In this document: positions 1 through 7,731 of the stretch, one piece after another | Numbering within the stretch: position 1 is the stretch's first letter | How the letters are laid out: each line of letters opens with the position of its first letter | Source of the DNA: Pelagibacterium halotolerans B2 | GTDB lineage: Bacteria > Pseudomonadota > Alphaproteobacteria > Rhizobiales > Devosiaceae | DNA length: 64,000 nucleotides | Direction: 5' to 3' | Assembly (NCBI RefSeq): GCF_000230555.1 | Contig: NC_016078.1 | Coordinates: 1,550,001 to 1,614,000, forward strand | Notes under the pieces: model-generated | Database searches by the model: none | The model's input: the letters and a program-made list of their open reading frames with translations, nothing else | Told to the model about the DNA's origin: nothing | Program-made: the position numbers and the translations under genes

Positions 1-2217
1 CCCTATCGCGGCAAGGATGGTGTGTTCGCGACCGGCGATTACGAGCACACGGTGCGCCTGTGGACCCTCGTCCTCGAAGTCTCGGTGATGATGGCCCAGT
101 TCCCCTCCAAGGCCATTGCAGAGCGCTCCTACCTCTACCGCACCCTCGGTCTGGGCTACGCCAATATCGGCGGCCTCCTGATGACTTCGGGCATCCCCTA
201 CGACAGCGACGAAGGCCGCGCCATTGCCGGTGCTTTGACCGCCATCATGACCGGCGTGTCCTACGCGACCTCCGCCGAAATCGCCTCCGAGCTCGGCGCG
301 TTCAAGGATTACAAGCGCAACGCAAAACACATGCTGCGCGTCATCCGCAATCACCGCAACGCCGCTTACGGCAAGTCCGATGGCTACGAAGCCCTCTCGA
401 TCACGCCCGTCCCGCTCGACCACGCCGCCTGCCCCGATCGCAACCTGATCGACCGCGCGACCGCCGCCTGGGATCTGGCGCTCGAACTGGGTGAAAAGCA
501 CGGCTACCGCAACGCCCAGGTTTCCGTCATCGCCCCCACCGGCACCATCGGTCTGGTGATGGATTGCGACACCACCGGCATCGAGCCCGATTTCGCGCTG
601 GTCAAGTTCAAAAAGCTCGCCGGTGGCGGCTACTTCAAGATCATCAACCGCGCCGTCCCCGCCGCCCTGCGCACGCTGGGCTATTCGGAAGACCAGATCG
701 CCGAGATCGAGGCCTATGCCGTGGGTCATGGCAACATGAACCAGGCTCCGGGCATCAATCCGGCAACGCTTGCCACCAAGGGTTTCCCCGAGGACAAGAT
801 CGCCGCGCTCAACGCCGCGATGAAATCGGCCTTCGACATCAAGTTCGTCTTCAACCAGTGGACGCTGGGCGCTGATTTCCTTAAAGAACTCGGCGTCACC
901 GACGCCCAGCTCACCGATCCCGCCTTCGAGCTTTTGCCCTTCCTTGGCTTTGCCAAAAAGGACATCGAGGCCGCCAACATCCATGTGTGCGGCGCCATGA
1001 CGCTTGAAGGTGCGCCGTTCCTGAAAGACGAGCACCTGCCCGTCTTCGATTGCGCCACCCCCTGCGGCAAGATCGGCAAGCGTTACCTTTCGGTCGAATC
1101 CCACATCCGCATGATGGCCGCGGCTCAGCCCTTCATTTCGGGCGCGATCTCCAAGACCATCAACATGCCCAACGATGCGACCGTCGAGGATTCCAAGGAA
1201 GCCTACATGCTCTCCTGGAAGCTGGCGCTCAAGGCCAATGCGCTTTATCGCGATGGCTCGAAACTTTCCCAGCCGCTCAACTCCTCGCTCCTCGCCGATG
1301 ACGACGAAGACGAGGACGATGTGGCCGAACTCGCCGCCGCCGCTCTGTCCGAACGCGTGCCCGCCGTTGCCGAGCGCATCGTCGAGCGCATCGTGGAAAA
1401 GACCGTCCGCAGCCGCGAAAAAATGCCCGATCGCCGCAAGGGTTACACCCAGAAGGCCATCGTCGGCGGCCACAAGGTCTATGTCCACACCGGCGAATAC
1501 GCCGATGGCCGTCTGGGCGAAATCTTCATCGACATGCACAAGGAAGGCGCCGCCTTCCGCGCCATGATGAACAATTTCGCCATCGCGATTTCGATCGGCC
1601 TGCAATATGGCGTGCCGCTCGATGAGTTCGTCGAGGCCTTCACCTTCACCCGCTTCGAGCCCGCCGGTCTCGTCATGGGCAATGACCACATCAAGAACGC
1701 CACATCGATCCTCGATTACGTGTTCCGCGAGCTGGCCATTTCCTACCTCGACCGCACCGATCTGGCCCACGTCACCCCCGACGCCGGCGCCACCTCGATC
1801 GGCCAGGGCGTGTCCGAAGACAATCAGGTCAAGGACCGCGCAGCCCCCGCTCCGGTCCCCGCCGACAATTTCGTCTCCCGCGGCATGACCCGCGGCCGCG
1901 TCAAGGACAAAACCCTGATGCTCGTCGCCTCGTCCGACTACAAGGCGGCCAACCCCGTGCAAGCCATCCAGGCCCAGACGGTCACGGCTTTAAAGCAGGG
2001 CACCGCGCTCAAGACCGACCCCGAAGCAGAGGCCGAAGCCGCCGCCACCAAACTGGTCGACGAAGCCCAGGCCAAGGACACAACAACTCTCCGCCTCGAA
2101 GCCCAGATGAAGGGCTATGTGGGCGAGGCGTGTTCCGAGTGCCAGAACTTCACGCTGGTGCGGAACGGCACATGCTTGAAGTGCGACACGTGTGGAAGCA
2201 CGACTGGGTGTAGTTGA
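1..2217 (+). CDS. nrdJ: Vitamin B12-dependent ribonucleotide reductase, C-terminal part (5' end outside window)
   Basis: The reading frame is open from base 1, so the gene begins upstream; 738 codons remain of a protein that is usually about 1200 residues or more in alphaproteobacteria. Class II ribonucleotide reductases reduce ribonucleotides to deoxyribonucleotides in the cytoplasm using adenosylcobalamin, without oxygen dependence. Visible class II features are the barrel segment with [16 protein letters not shown], the run [14 protein letters not shown], then [15 protein letters not shown]. An acidic linker ([13 protein letters not shown]) precedes the conserved C-terminal region with [19 protein letters not shown]. 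The tail has a cysteine cluster (CSEC...[13 protein letters not shown]) of the kind used for zinc binding or thiol exchange. A hairpin follows the stop. No frameshift is seen. Confidence 0.96.
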   Translation, partial: PYRGKDGVFATGDYEHTVRLWTLVLEVSVMMAQFPSKAIAERSYLYRTLGLGYANIGGLLMTSGIPYDSDEGRAIAGALTAIMTGVSYATSAEIASELGAFKDYKRNAKHMLRVIRNHRNAAYGKSDGYEALSITPVPLDHAACPDRNLIDRATAAWDLALELGEKHGYRNAQVSVIAPTGTIGLVMDCDTTGIEPDFALVKFKKLAGGGYFKIINRAVPAALRTLGYSEDQIAEIEAYAVGHGNMNQAPGINPATLATKGFPEDKIAALNAAMKSAFDIKFVFNQWTLGADFLKELGVTDAQLTDPAFELLPFLGFAKKDIEAANIHVCGAMTLEGAPFLKDEHLPVFDCATPCGKIGKRYLSVESHIRMMAAAQPFISGAISKTINMPNDATVEDSKEAYMLSWKLALKANALYRDGSKLSQPLNSSLLADDDEDEDDVAELAAAALSERVPAVAERIVERIVEKTVRSREKMPDRRKGYTQKAIVGGHKVYVHTGEYADGRLGEIFIDMHKEGAAFRAMMNNFAIAISIGLQYGVPLDEFVEAFTFTRFEPAGLVMGNDHIKNATSILDYVFRELAISYLDRTDLAHVTPDAGATSIGQGVSEDNQVKDRAAPAPVPADNFVSRGMTRGRVKDKTLMLVASSDYKAANPVQAIQAQTVTALKQGTALKTDPEAEAEAAATKLVDEAQAKDTTTLRLEAQMKGYVGEACSECQNFTLVRNGTCLKCDTCGSTTGCS

Positions 2218-2235
2218 TCCCAGAAATCAGTAGTT

Positions 2236-2257
2236 GCCCGGCGATCCTTCGTCGGGC
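2236..2257 (+). terminator. Hairpin after nrdJ, possible terminator
   Basis: A 9-bp stem (GCCCGGCGA / TCGTCGGGC, one G-U pair) with a 4-base loop lies 19 bases after the nrdJ stop. The downstream tract is only ATCCTTTG, so intrinsic termination is plausible but weak. Confidence 0.45.
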
Positions 2258-2309
2258 ATCCTTTGCGTAGATAGATTATGGGCGAGTGGTTATGATCTAG
2301 GAGATCAAG

Positions 2310-2969
2310 ATGCTTACTGACGACCAAATCGAATCGTTGGCAGAACAGTTTCGTATCGACGTCGCCATTGAGCACGACTTCATTCCCAATATGCTTGAAG
2401 TTCTCGATAAAATGAAACGTCAAGACATGATACTTGATGTTCAATTTTTCCCCGACGGTCAGTTTGGAATGTCAGAGGCGTACTACGCACCAGATAGTCG
2501 CACTATGCACTTAAGCCATACTTGCGCGAGCAACCAGATGCCACAGCATCGCTTTACCGTCGCTCATGAAATTGCGCATCTTCTCGCCGGTCATAAATTC
2601 ACGAGACACAGACGCGTGGATCATGGGCAGCAGTTTGGCAGCGAGGTGAAAAAGAATGAGCGCGAAGCGGACAAGATTGCCGCAGCGATACTGGTGCCAG
2701 AAAAACTTGCAGACGTAGATATGTTGACCAGCGCCAGAACACTGGCAAACAGGTTCGGCGTTTCCCTTTCAATGGCGAATTACCGCCTTAAGACCCTGCA
2801 AGAACGTTATCGGATTCGGCATGGCATTCAGAGAAAGCCCTTGCCGCCGGTTAAGCTAGCACCTGATGGAAGCATTGTTTTGGCGGTCGCAGAAGAATTC
2901 GACACTGGCGATTATAACGCAGCGGCTAAAGAAATGGCTCGAAACGCCCGGCGATGGAATGGAGACTAA
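2310..2969 (+). CDS. Orphan ImmA/IrrE-family metallo-endopeptidase
   Basis: A 219-residue protein with a zinc-peptidase motif VAHEIAHLLAGH (His86, Glu87, His90) and a downstream helix with NEREADKIAAAILVP carrying the presumed third ligand. This is the layout of the ImmA/IrrE (COG2856) family, whose members cleave or inactivate a partner repressor such as phage ImmR or DdrO. The start is supported by AGGAG at 2299-2303, 6 bases before ATG. No XRE-type regulator lies next to it here, so the substrate is unknown. The gene is clearly more A/T-rich than its neighbours and sits in a small accessory patch, which suggests horizontal acquisition. The C-terminal part (KLAPDGSIVLAVAEEFDTG onward) is not recognised. 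Confidence 0.85.
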   Translation: MLTDDQIESLAEQFRIDVAIEHDFIPNMLEVLDKMKRQDMILDVQFFPDGQFGMSEAYYAPDSRTMHLSHTCASNQMPQHRFTVAHEIAHLLAGHKFTRHRRVDHGQQFGSEVKKNEREADKIAAAILVPEKLADVDMLTSARTLANRFGVSLSMANYRLKTLQERYRIRHGIQRKPLPPVKLAPDGSIVLAVAEEFDTGDYNAAAKEMARNARRWNGD

Positions 2970-2979
2970 ACTTAGCTCC

Positions 2980-3068
2980 CGTCATCCTCGGGCTTGACCC
3001 GGGGATCCGCACCGCTTCCACGCAGCACCTCAGACGTTTGGGCCCGGCCACCTAAAACGACCCCGCCA
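2980..3068 (+). repeat. Dispersed palindromic repeat, copy A
   Basis: The core is ATCCTCGGGCTTGACCCGG followed by GGATCCGCACCGC. The core is an imperfect palindrome of a kind common in Hyphomicrobiales intergenic DNA. Copy A and the copy at 3618-3705 resemble each other over about 90 bases, including CGCAGCACCTCAG and AAAACGACCCCGCC. The end of copy A runs into the 3' end of the GIY-YIG gene. Confidence 0.75.
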
Positions 3069-3351
3069 CCTCCTCCCACAAATCGTCCCAGTGCGGATTG
3101 GCGTTCTCGATCAGCTCGAATTTCCACGCCTGCTGCCACTTCTTGAGCCGCTTTTCCATGTGGATGGCGTCGCGAATGTCGGCGTGCCCTTCGAACCACA
3201 CCAGCCGGCGAATGCTGTAACTCCGCGCATGCCCGCCACCCTTGCTGTTGCGATGCTCGTAAACGCGGCGCACGAGGTTGTTCGTGACCCCGATATAGGT
3301 CGCACCGCGTCGCCGGTGTGCCATGATGTAAACGAACCCGCCCATGTTCAA
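3052..3351 (-). CDS. GIY-YIG nuclease-domain protein
   Basis: A 99-residue single-domain protein. The N-terminal GIY-YIG signature is visible as FVYIM...ATYIGVTNNLVRRVYEHR, with Tyr8, Tyr19 and the Arg on the following helix as expected catalytic positions. Then come a Lys/Gly-rich loop, RLVWFEGHADIRDAIHMEKRLK, and a C-terminal tail NPHWDDLW typical of the small stand-alone members (UvrC/YhbQ-like nuclease superfamily) that are numerous in alphaproteobacteria. Their cellular role is not established. The 3' end of the gene overlaps a dispersed repeat, so its last codons are repeat-derived. Confidence 0.85.
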   Translation of the reverse strand: MNMGGFVYIMAHRRRGATYIGVTNNLVRRVYEHRNSKGGGHARSYSIRRLVWFEGHADIRDAIHMEKRLKKWQQAWKFELIENANPHWDDLWEEVAGSF

Positions 3352-3414
3352 TTATGGCAACGGGGCCGTGGCAAGCGTCAAGATCGAAACATCTTGGGTG
3401 GGTCTCGAAAGGCA

Positions 3415-3445
3415 GCGGATCCCCGGGTCAAGCCCGAGGATGACG
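3415..3445 (-). repeat. Dispersed palindromic repeat, copy B (inverted)
   Basis: GCGGATCCCCGGGTCAAGCC followed by CGAGGATGACG is the reverse complement of the copy A core at 2980-3010. Confidence 0.75.
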
Positions 3446-3617
3446 CGGTGAGTGGGGTAAGACCGTGGCCATAACCGGGCTGATGGCGCTGCAGTCACCT
3501 TTGCGCCGCATGATGTTCCAGCGACCCAATACCGCCAAAGACGACAAGATGTCGTCATAACGACGCCGGTTCACAACCGAAAGCTGGATGGCGTCGCCAG
3601 CCTCCCCGCCCCACCAC

Positions 3618-3705
3618 CGTCATCCTCGGGCTTGACCCAGGGATCCGCACCGCTGCTGCGCAGCACCTCAGAAGTTCGGCCCCGAACGCCAAAACGACCC
3701 CGCCT
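3618..3705 (+). repeat. Dispersed palindromic repeat, copy C
   Basis: Near-identical to copy A over the core (one G to A change in GACCCAGGGATCC), with extended similarity through CGCAGCACCTCAG and AAAACGACCCCGCC. Confidence 0.75.
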
Positions 3706-3771
3706 CTTTCCCCGACCGCCACGCACCCGATTTGCGGCAGGAACGATGTCGGGGAAAGCCCTCCCAAAAAT

Positions 3772-4239
3772 CTTATCCCCGCCCCCGGCCCCTCATGGCA
3801 ATCTCCCCTCACGACCGCACCAGGGCGAGGTTGCAAACGAGCTTCCGGTGAGGGTGGGATTGGAGAAGGAGGAGCATGGGTCCGAGCCTTAGGACCACAT
3901 CGGCCTCCGGGCGCTCCGGTTCCTTCCGACAGGTCGGTCCGGGTCCGATGGAGGTCGCTCCAGCGGAGGCCCAAAGCGGACGGATGGCCGGACGAGGAGT
4001 AAAATCCACGTCATACTCCCGAAAGGGAGAGGGGCACCGTGGAAACCATCTGCAAGGATGGCGTCCCGACAAACCCCAGCCCGAGACGCCGCCATAAGCC
4101 AAAAACCCCGGATGTGAACGGCGAAGCTGGCTTCGCACACAAACTACACTTCGGATGAAGCTTGCTTCGCCGTTCATCGCCCCTTCGGGCTTGCATTATA
4201 AACCGGGGCTTATGGCCGTCGGATGGTTTCGCGCGCCTA
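3772..4239 (-). repeat. Large dispersed repeat, copy 1, with nested inverted repeats
   Basis: The block from CTTATCCCCGC through CGAGCTTCCGGTGAGGG matches 19775-19859 closely. After a diverged middle, the end of the block (4071-4239) matches 20140-20312. The distal part has outer arms GCCATAAGCC (4091-4100) and GGCTTATGGC (4207-4216). It also has inner arms TGAACGGCGAAGC (4115-4127) and GCTTCGCCGTTCA (4164-4176), both perfectly complementary. The repeat stops at the stop codon of the HlyD gene. On the minus strand it would be transcribed as a 3' untranslated structure. It is assigned to the minus strand because both full copies follow minus-strand genes. Its function is unknown; it could be a MITE-like element or a 3'-end structure. 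Confidence 0.85.
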
Positions 4240-5580
4240 CTCCTCGCGGAAGGCCCGGGCCGCCTGGTCGAGGAACGGCTTGACCAGATAGCTCAGGGCG
4301 GTCACTTCGGCCGTCTGGGCGAACACCTCCACCGGCATGCCGGGGATCAGCGTGACATCGCCCAGCTTGCCCACATCGTCGGTGATGGCGATTTCGCCAA
4401 GGTAGAACAACTCGCCCGTGCCGCTGTCGCGCTGGGCGGCCGCCGAAACGTGCACCACCTCCCCGGTCAACTCGGGGGTCGTGCGCTGGTTGAAGGCCGA
4501 AAAGCGCAGCTTGACCGGCTGGCCGACCGAGACCTGATCGACATCGACGATGCTGAGCCGGGTTTCGATCCTGAGATCCGCCGCATCGGGCACGATTGTC
4601 ACAAGCGTCTGGGCGGGCGTGATGACGCCGCCGATCGTTGTGACGTTGAGTTCGTTGACGATTCCGGCGATGGGCGAGCGGATATCGACGCGATCGAGCC
4701 GATCCTCGGCTGCCAGCAGCCGCTCGGAGAGTTCGGTGATCTGCGCCTGGACCACGCGCAATTCGCGCTGGGCCTCGTTGCGGGCCGTCTCGTCGATGGC
4801 GATGATCTGCAGCCGCACCTCGCTCATGCGGCCTTCGGCCCGCGCCATGTTGGCCACGGCCTCCCCACGCTCGCCGGTCAGCCGCGCAAGTTCGCGGTTG
4901 ATCGCATAGACCCGCGCGCCCTCGATCAGCCCGTTGGTGGCAAGCTCGTCAAGCCGCGCGTGCTCGGCACTCACCAGTTCGATTTCCGCGTCGAGCGCCT
5001 CCAGTTGCGCCTCAAGCCCCACGACCTCCTGGCCGAGTTGATCGAGCTGGAGGTCGAGTTGCTCCTTCTGGCGCGAGCGGGCCAGAAGATTGCCCACGAA
5101 CAGCGTCGTCTCGCCGCCGATAATGGCCGAACGGGCCGGCCCCTCGGCGGCGAGCACTGTGGAAAAGTCGACCTGGCTCAGCCCGTCGCGCTCGGACAGC
5201 AGCCGGGCGGCGCGGCCCTGCAATTCATGGATCTGCGCAAGCACGATGGACCGCTCGGCCCGTGTTTCCACGTCGCTGAGCCGGATCAGCACGTCGCCCG
5301 CCGCAACGAAATCGCCCTCGCGCACCGCAATCTCGGCAACGATGCCCCCGTCGCGATGCTGCACTTCCTTGACGTGCTGGCTGACGGCAACCGTGCCGGG
5401 GGCGATGACCGCGCCGGTCAGGGTGGCCGTAGCGGCCCAGCCGCCGACCACACCAACCAGCAGGACCCCGAATACGACGCTGACGCCGATCCGCAGCCCC
5501 AGACTGTAGGTCGGGTCCCCGGTCTGCCTGCCGCCGCGCTGTTGCCGTCCGGCCAGTGATCCTGCATCGATACTCGTCAT
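4237..5580 (-). CDS. HlyD-family type I secretion membrane fusion protein (periplasmic adaptor)
   Basis: A 447-residue adaptor. There is a short cytoplasmic N-terminus, one membrane segment at about residues 29-51 (GLRIGVSVVFGVLLVGVVGG), then the lipoyl-like half motif VQHRDGGIVAEIAVREGDFV. Long coiled-coil helices run from about residues 105 to 290. The second lipoyl half reads RSPIAGIVNELNVTTIGGVI, and the C-terminal beta domain contains GMPVEVFAQT. This is the PrtE/LapC/HlyD architecture that bridges an inner-membrane ABC exporter to a TolC-type channel. It lies 27 bases after the RTX gene and is last in the peroxidase-exporter locus. GGGGAGAG precedes the ATG. The outer-membrane partner is not in the window. 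The stop codon abuts the large dispersed repeat. Confidence 0.93.
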   Translation of the reverse strand: MTSIDAGSLAGRQQRGGRQTGDPTYSLGLRIGVSVVFGVLLVGVVGGWAATATLTGAVIAPGTVAVSQHVKEVQHRDGGIVAEIAVREGDFVAAGDVLIRLSDVETRAERSIVLAQIHELQGRAARLLSERDGLSQVDFSTVLAAEGPARSAIIGGETTLFVGNLLARSRQKEQLDLQLDQLGQEVVGLEAQLEALDAEIELVSAEHARLDELATNGLIEGARVYAINRELARLTGERGEAVANMARAEGRMSEVRLQIIAIDETARNEAQRELRVVQAQITELSERLLAAEDRLDRVDIRSPIAGIVNELNVTTIGGVITPAQTLVTIVPDAADLRIETRLSIVDVDQVSVGQPVKLRFSAFNQRTTPELTGEVVHVSAAAQRDSGTGELFYLGEIAITDDVGKLGDVTLIPGMPVEVFAQTAEVTALSYLVKPFLDQAARAFREE

Positions 5581-5607
5581 GATCAGCGCTCTCCCCGAGC
5601 CCTCTTG

Positions 5608-7731
5608 TCAAATGGTCGCGTGTTCGTAGAGATAGGGCTGGTGCTGGCCGTCGATGGCCACCACCAGATCGAATTCGCGATTGCCGCTGAAGTCGAACTC
5701 CAGAAGCGTTTGTTCGACGTTTTCGTCGATCTCGTATCGAATCCTCAGCCGCAGCCCGGTCGGATCCTCCTCGGCGTCTTCGCCGTGGAAATAATAGTCG
5801 AACCGGTTGTCCTCGCCGTCGCGCCAGGTGGTCGAAAATTCGTACTCGGCCACCAGGATGCGGTCGCCGACCAGAAAATCGAGAATGTCGTGAATGACCT
5901 GCGGCCGGTCCATGACCTGGGCGAGAGGAAGTCCGAACGAGAACGTGTCGTTGCCGGGCCCGCCGGTCAGCACCACCGCCTGGTCGCCGACATGGAACAT
6001 GTCGTTGCCCGCACCGCCCAGCACCTCCTCGAACCCTGTAACGGTATCGTTGCCGATCTCGACACTCGATATCTGCCCGGTCTCGAGATTGACCGTGACC
6101 CCCACCGTGGTGTCGGAAAGATCGAGCTGGTCGGCCCCCTCGCCGCCGTCAAAAGTGTCATCGTCGGCATCGAGCGCGACCACGATCCGGTCGTCGCCCT
6201 CACCGCCCTCAACGGTGTCGCTTCCGGCCCCGTCATGGATTTCATCGTCTCCGCCGCCACCATGCAGTGCCTCGGACGCCGCATCGCCGGCAATCAGATC
6301 GTCGCCCGATCCACCGATGACGATTTCGAAGTTGGCAACTTTGTCCTCGCCGATCTCCTCGCCCTGGGCGCTCTGCTCCTCAAGGTCCACCAGAACGGGC
6401 TTGGTTGCCACCGAAAGATCGAGCGTGTCGCTGCCCGCGCCGCCGTCAAAGACGTCGGGGGCCGCATCCGCCGAAACAATGATTGTATCGTCACCGGCAT
6501 CGCCGAGCATCTTGTCGGCCCCTGCCCCGTCGCCGAGCAAATCGTTACCGGCTCCGCCGGAAATGAAATCGTCGCCCGCCCCGCCAAACAACCGGTCATT
6601 CCCGTGCTCGCCAAGGATCGTATCGTCACCATCCTCGCCGAAAATCTGGTCATCGCCGCCACCGCCACTCAGGATATCGTTACCTGGCCCGCCGAAAATC
6701 CTGTCATTGCCAAGGCCGCCATAGACATGGTCGTGGCCGGCACCGGCAACGATAAGATCGTCCCCTGCTCCGCCGAAGACAATGTCATCACCGCCGCGTG
6801 CGTCGATCAGGTCGTTGCCGCCGCGTGCATCGATCGCATCGGCAAGGTTTGCGCCGACAAGGTGGTCCAGTTGATCTGTACCTACCATGTCGCCTTCCCG
6901 CTCCAGCCGGAAGGACGCCGTATGGTCAATAACAGCGGCCCCATCGCTCACCTTAAAGCGTATGACGACCTCGGAATCCGGTGTCTGGGCGTGACTGGAA
7001 TACACCCAGGCCTCCCCGTTCCACCCGATCGAACCGGTGGAAACCCGCAGATTGCTGACCTCGAGATTGTCACCGTCCGGATCGACGACGTTGGCGAGAA
7101 GCTGATCGAGCCCGATCAGCGCGGCCGCGCCGGCCACCACATCGTTTAGCCGGACCGGCCCACTGGCTTCAGGCGCCCTGTTGCGACGGATGTCGGTCGG
7201 CGGCTCTTCAGGTCTGGCCTGGCCGGGCACGAGCCGCGTGGGTGGCACCAAACCGTCCGATGTCCGCAGGGGAGCCGGGATATCGGGTATCGCCGTCTGC
7301 TCCGTTGGTTCGGCCATCGACCCCAGGGTGGAAAAATCAATTGTCGATGAGTCCGCCAGCTCGAAGCGTGGCCCGGGAAATCCCACGACATTGCCAACCC
7401 GCAACGGAAAGTCCTGCGGCAGAGGCGGCGCCAGATGTTCCGCGGCTTCGCCATTGCCCGCCTTCTTGCGATAGTCGTCAAGCTTGTCGGGCGGGTTCGC
7501 AATCACCGGCGCGGCAGTCTGGTCTTCGTCACGCTCCGGTGCCGGCGTGTCGATCGTCTGGGCGGCATGCGCCGGGGCCAGAGCAAGCTTGAGATAGGCT
7601 ACAATCCCGGTCACCATCAGGCCGAACAGCATCGGGATCCTGTTCAACCCCTGTGCCTCGGCGAACGCATAACGATCGCTCGCAGCGGTGCCCTCGGCTT
7701 CGGGCTGGCGCGCGCCTTTTGCCCCGATCAT
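5608..7731 (-). CDS. RTX calcium-binding repeat protein with N-terminal membrane segment
   Basis: A 707-residue protein. A hydrophobic segment at about 33-55 (MLFGLMVTGIVAYLKLALAP then AHA) could be an anchor or a signal. A Pro-rich spacer runs to about 190. A cadherin-like/Ig-like domain spans about 195-280 (LLANVVDPDGDNLEVSNL...). RTX nonapeptides follow (GGAGDDLIVAG, GGLGNDRIFGG, GGGGDDQIFGE) at about 295-420, with further blocks near 470-520 and 570-600. The C-terminal about 100 residues are unique. The start ATG overlaps the ABC gene stop by 4 bases, so translation is probably coupled. RTX exporter substrates normally lack an N-terminal membrane segment, so this may be a tethered accessory and not a released toxin or enzyme. 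No catalytic domain was recognised. Confidence 0.85.
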   Translation of the reverse strand: MIGAKGARQPEAEGTAASDRYAFAEAQGLNRIPMLFGLMVTGIVAYLKLALAPAHAAQTIDTPAPERDEDQTAAPVIANPPDKLDDYRKKAGNGEAAEHLAPPLPQDFPLRVGNVVGFPGPRFELADSSTIDFSTLGSMAEPTEQTAIPDIPAPLRTSDGLVPPTRLVPGQARPEEPPTDIRRNRAPEASGPVRLNDVVAGAAALIGLDQLLANVVDPDGDNLEVSNLRVSTGSIGWNGEAWVYSSHAQTPDSEVVIRFKVSDGAAVIDHTASFRLEREGDMVGTDQLDHLVGANLADAIDARGGNDLIDARGGDDIVFGGAGDDLIVAGAGHDHVYGGLGNDRIFGGPGNDILSGGGGDDQIFGEDGDDTILGEHGNDRLFGGAGDDFISGGAGNDLLGDGAGADKMLGDAGDDTIIVSADAAPDVFDGGAGSDTLDLSVATKPVLVDLEEQSAQGEEIGEDKVANFEIVIGGSGDDLIAGDAASEALHGGGGDDEIHDGAGSDTVEGGEGDDRIVVALDADDDTFDGGEGADQLDLSDTTVGVTVNLETGQISSVEIGNDTVTGFEEVLGGAGNDMFHVGDQAVVLTGGPGNDTFSFGLPLAQVMDRPQVIHDILDFLVGDRILVAEYEFSTTWRDGEDNRFDYYFHGEDAEEDPTGLRLRIRYEIDENVEQTLLEFDFSGNREFDLVVAIDGQHQPYLYEHATI

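Larger units (their letters stand above)
3352..4236. other. 885-bp gene-free, repeat-filled interval
   Basis: No open frame here has a credible ribosome site or protein-like composition. The stretch contains a short palindromic repeat in inverted orientation (3415-3445), a direct copy (3618-3705), and the large dispersed repeat copy 1 (3772-4239). Between 3446 and 3617 I see nothing I can name. Confidence 0.6.

Noticed and set aside
3809..4196. Several small frames within the large repeat encoding MNGEASF-like peptides
   Set aside because: They lie within the repeat and its inverted arms, vary in frame between copies 1 and 2 and lack consistent ribosome sites.
4162..5559. Long open frame on the plus strand opposite the HlyD gene
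   Set aside because: It is the antisense frame of a clear HlyD protein; no ribosome site, and composition is that of a shadow frame in GC-rich DNA.
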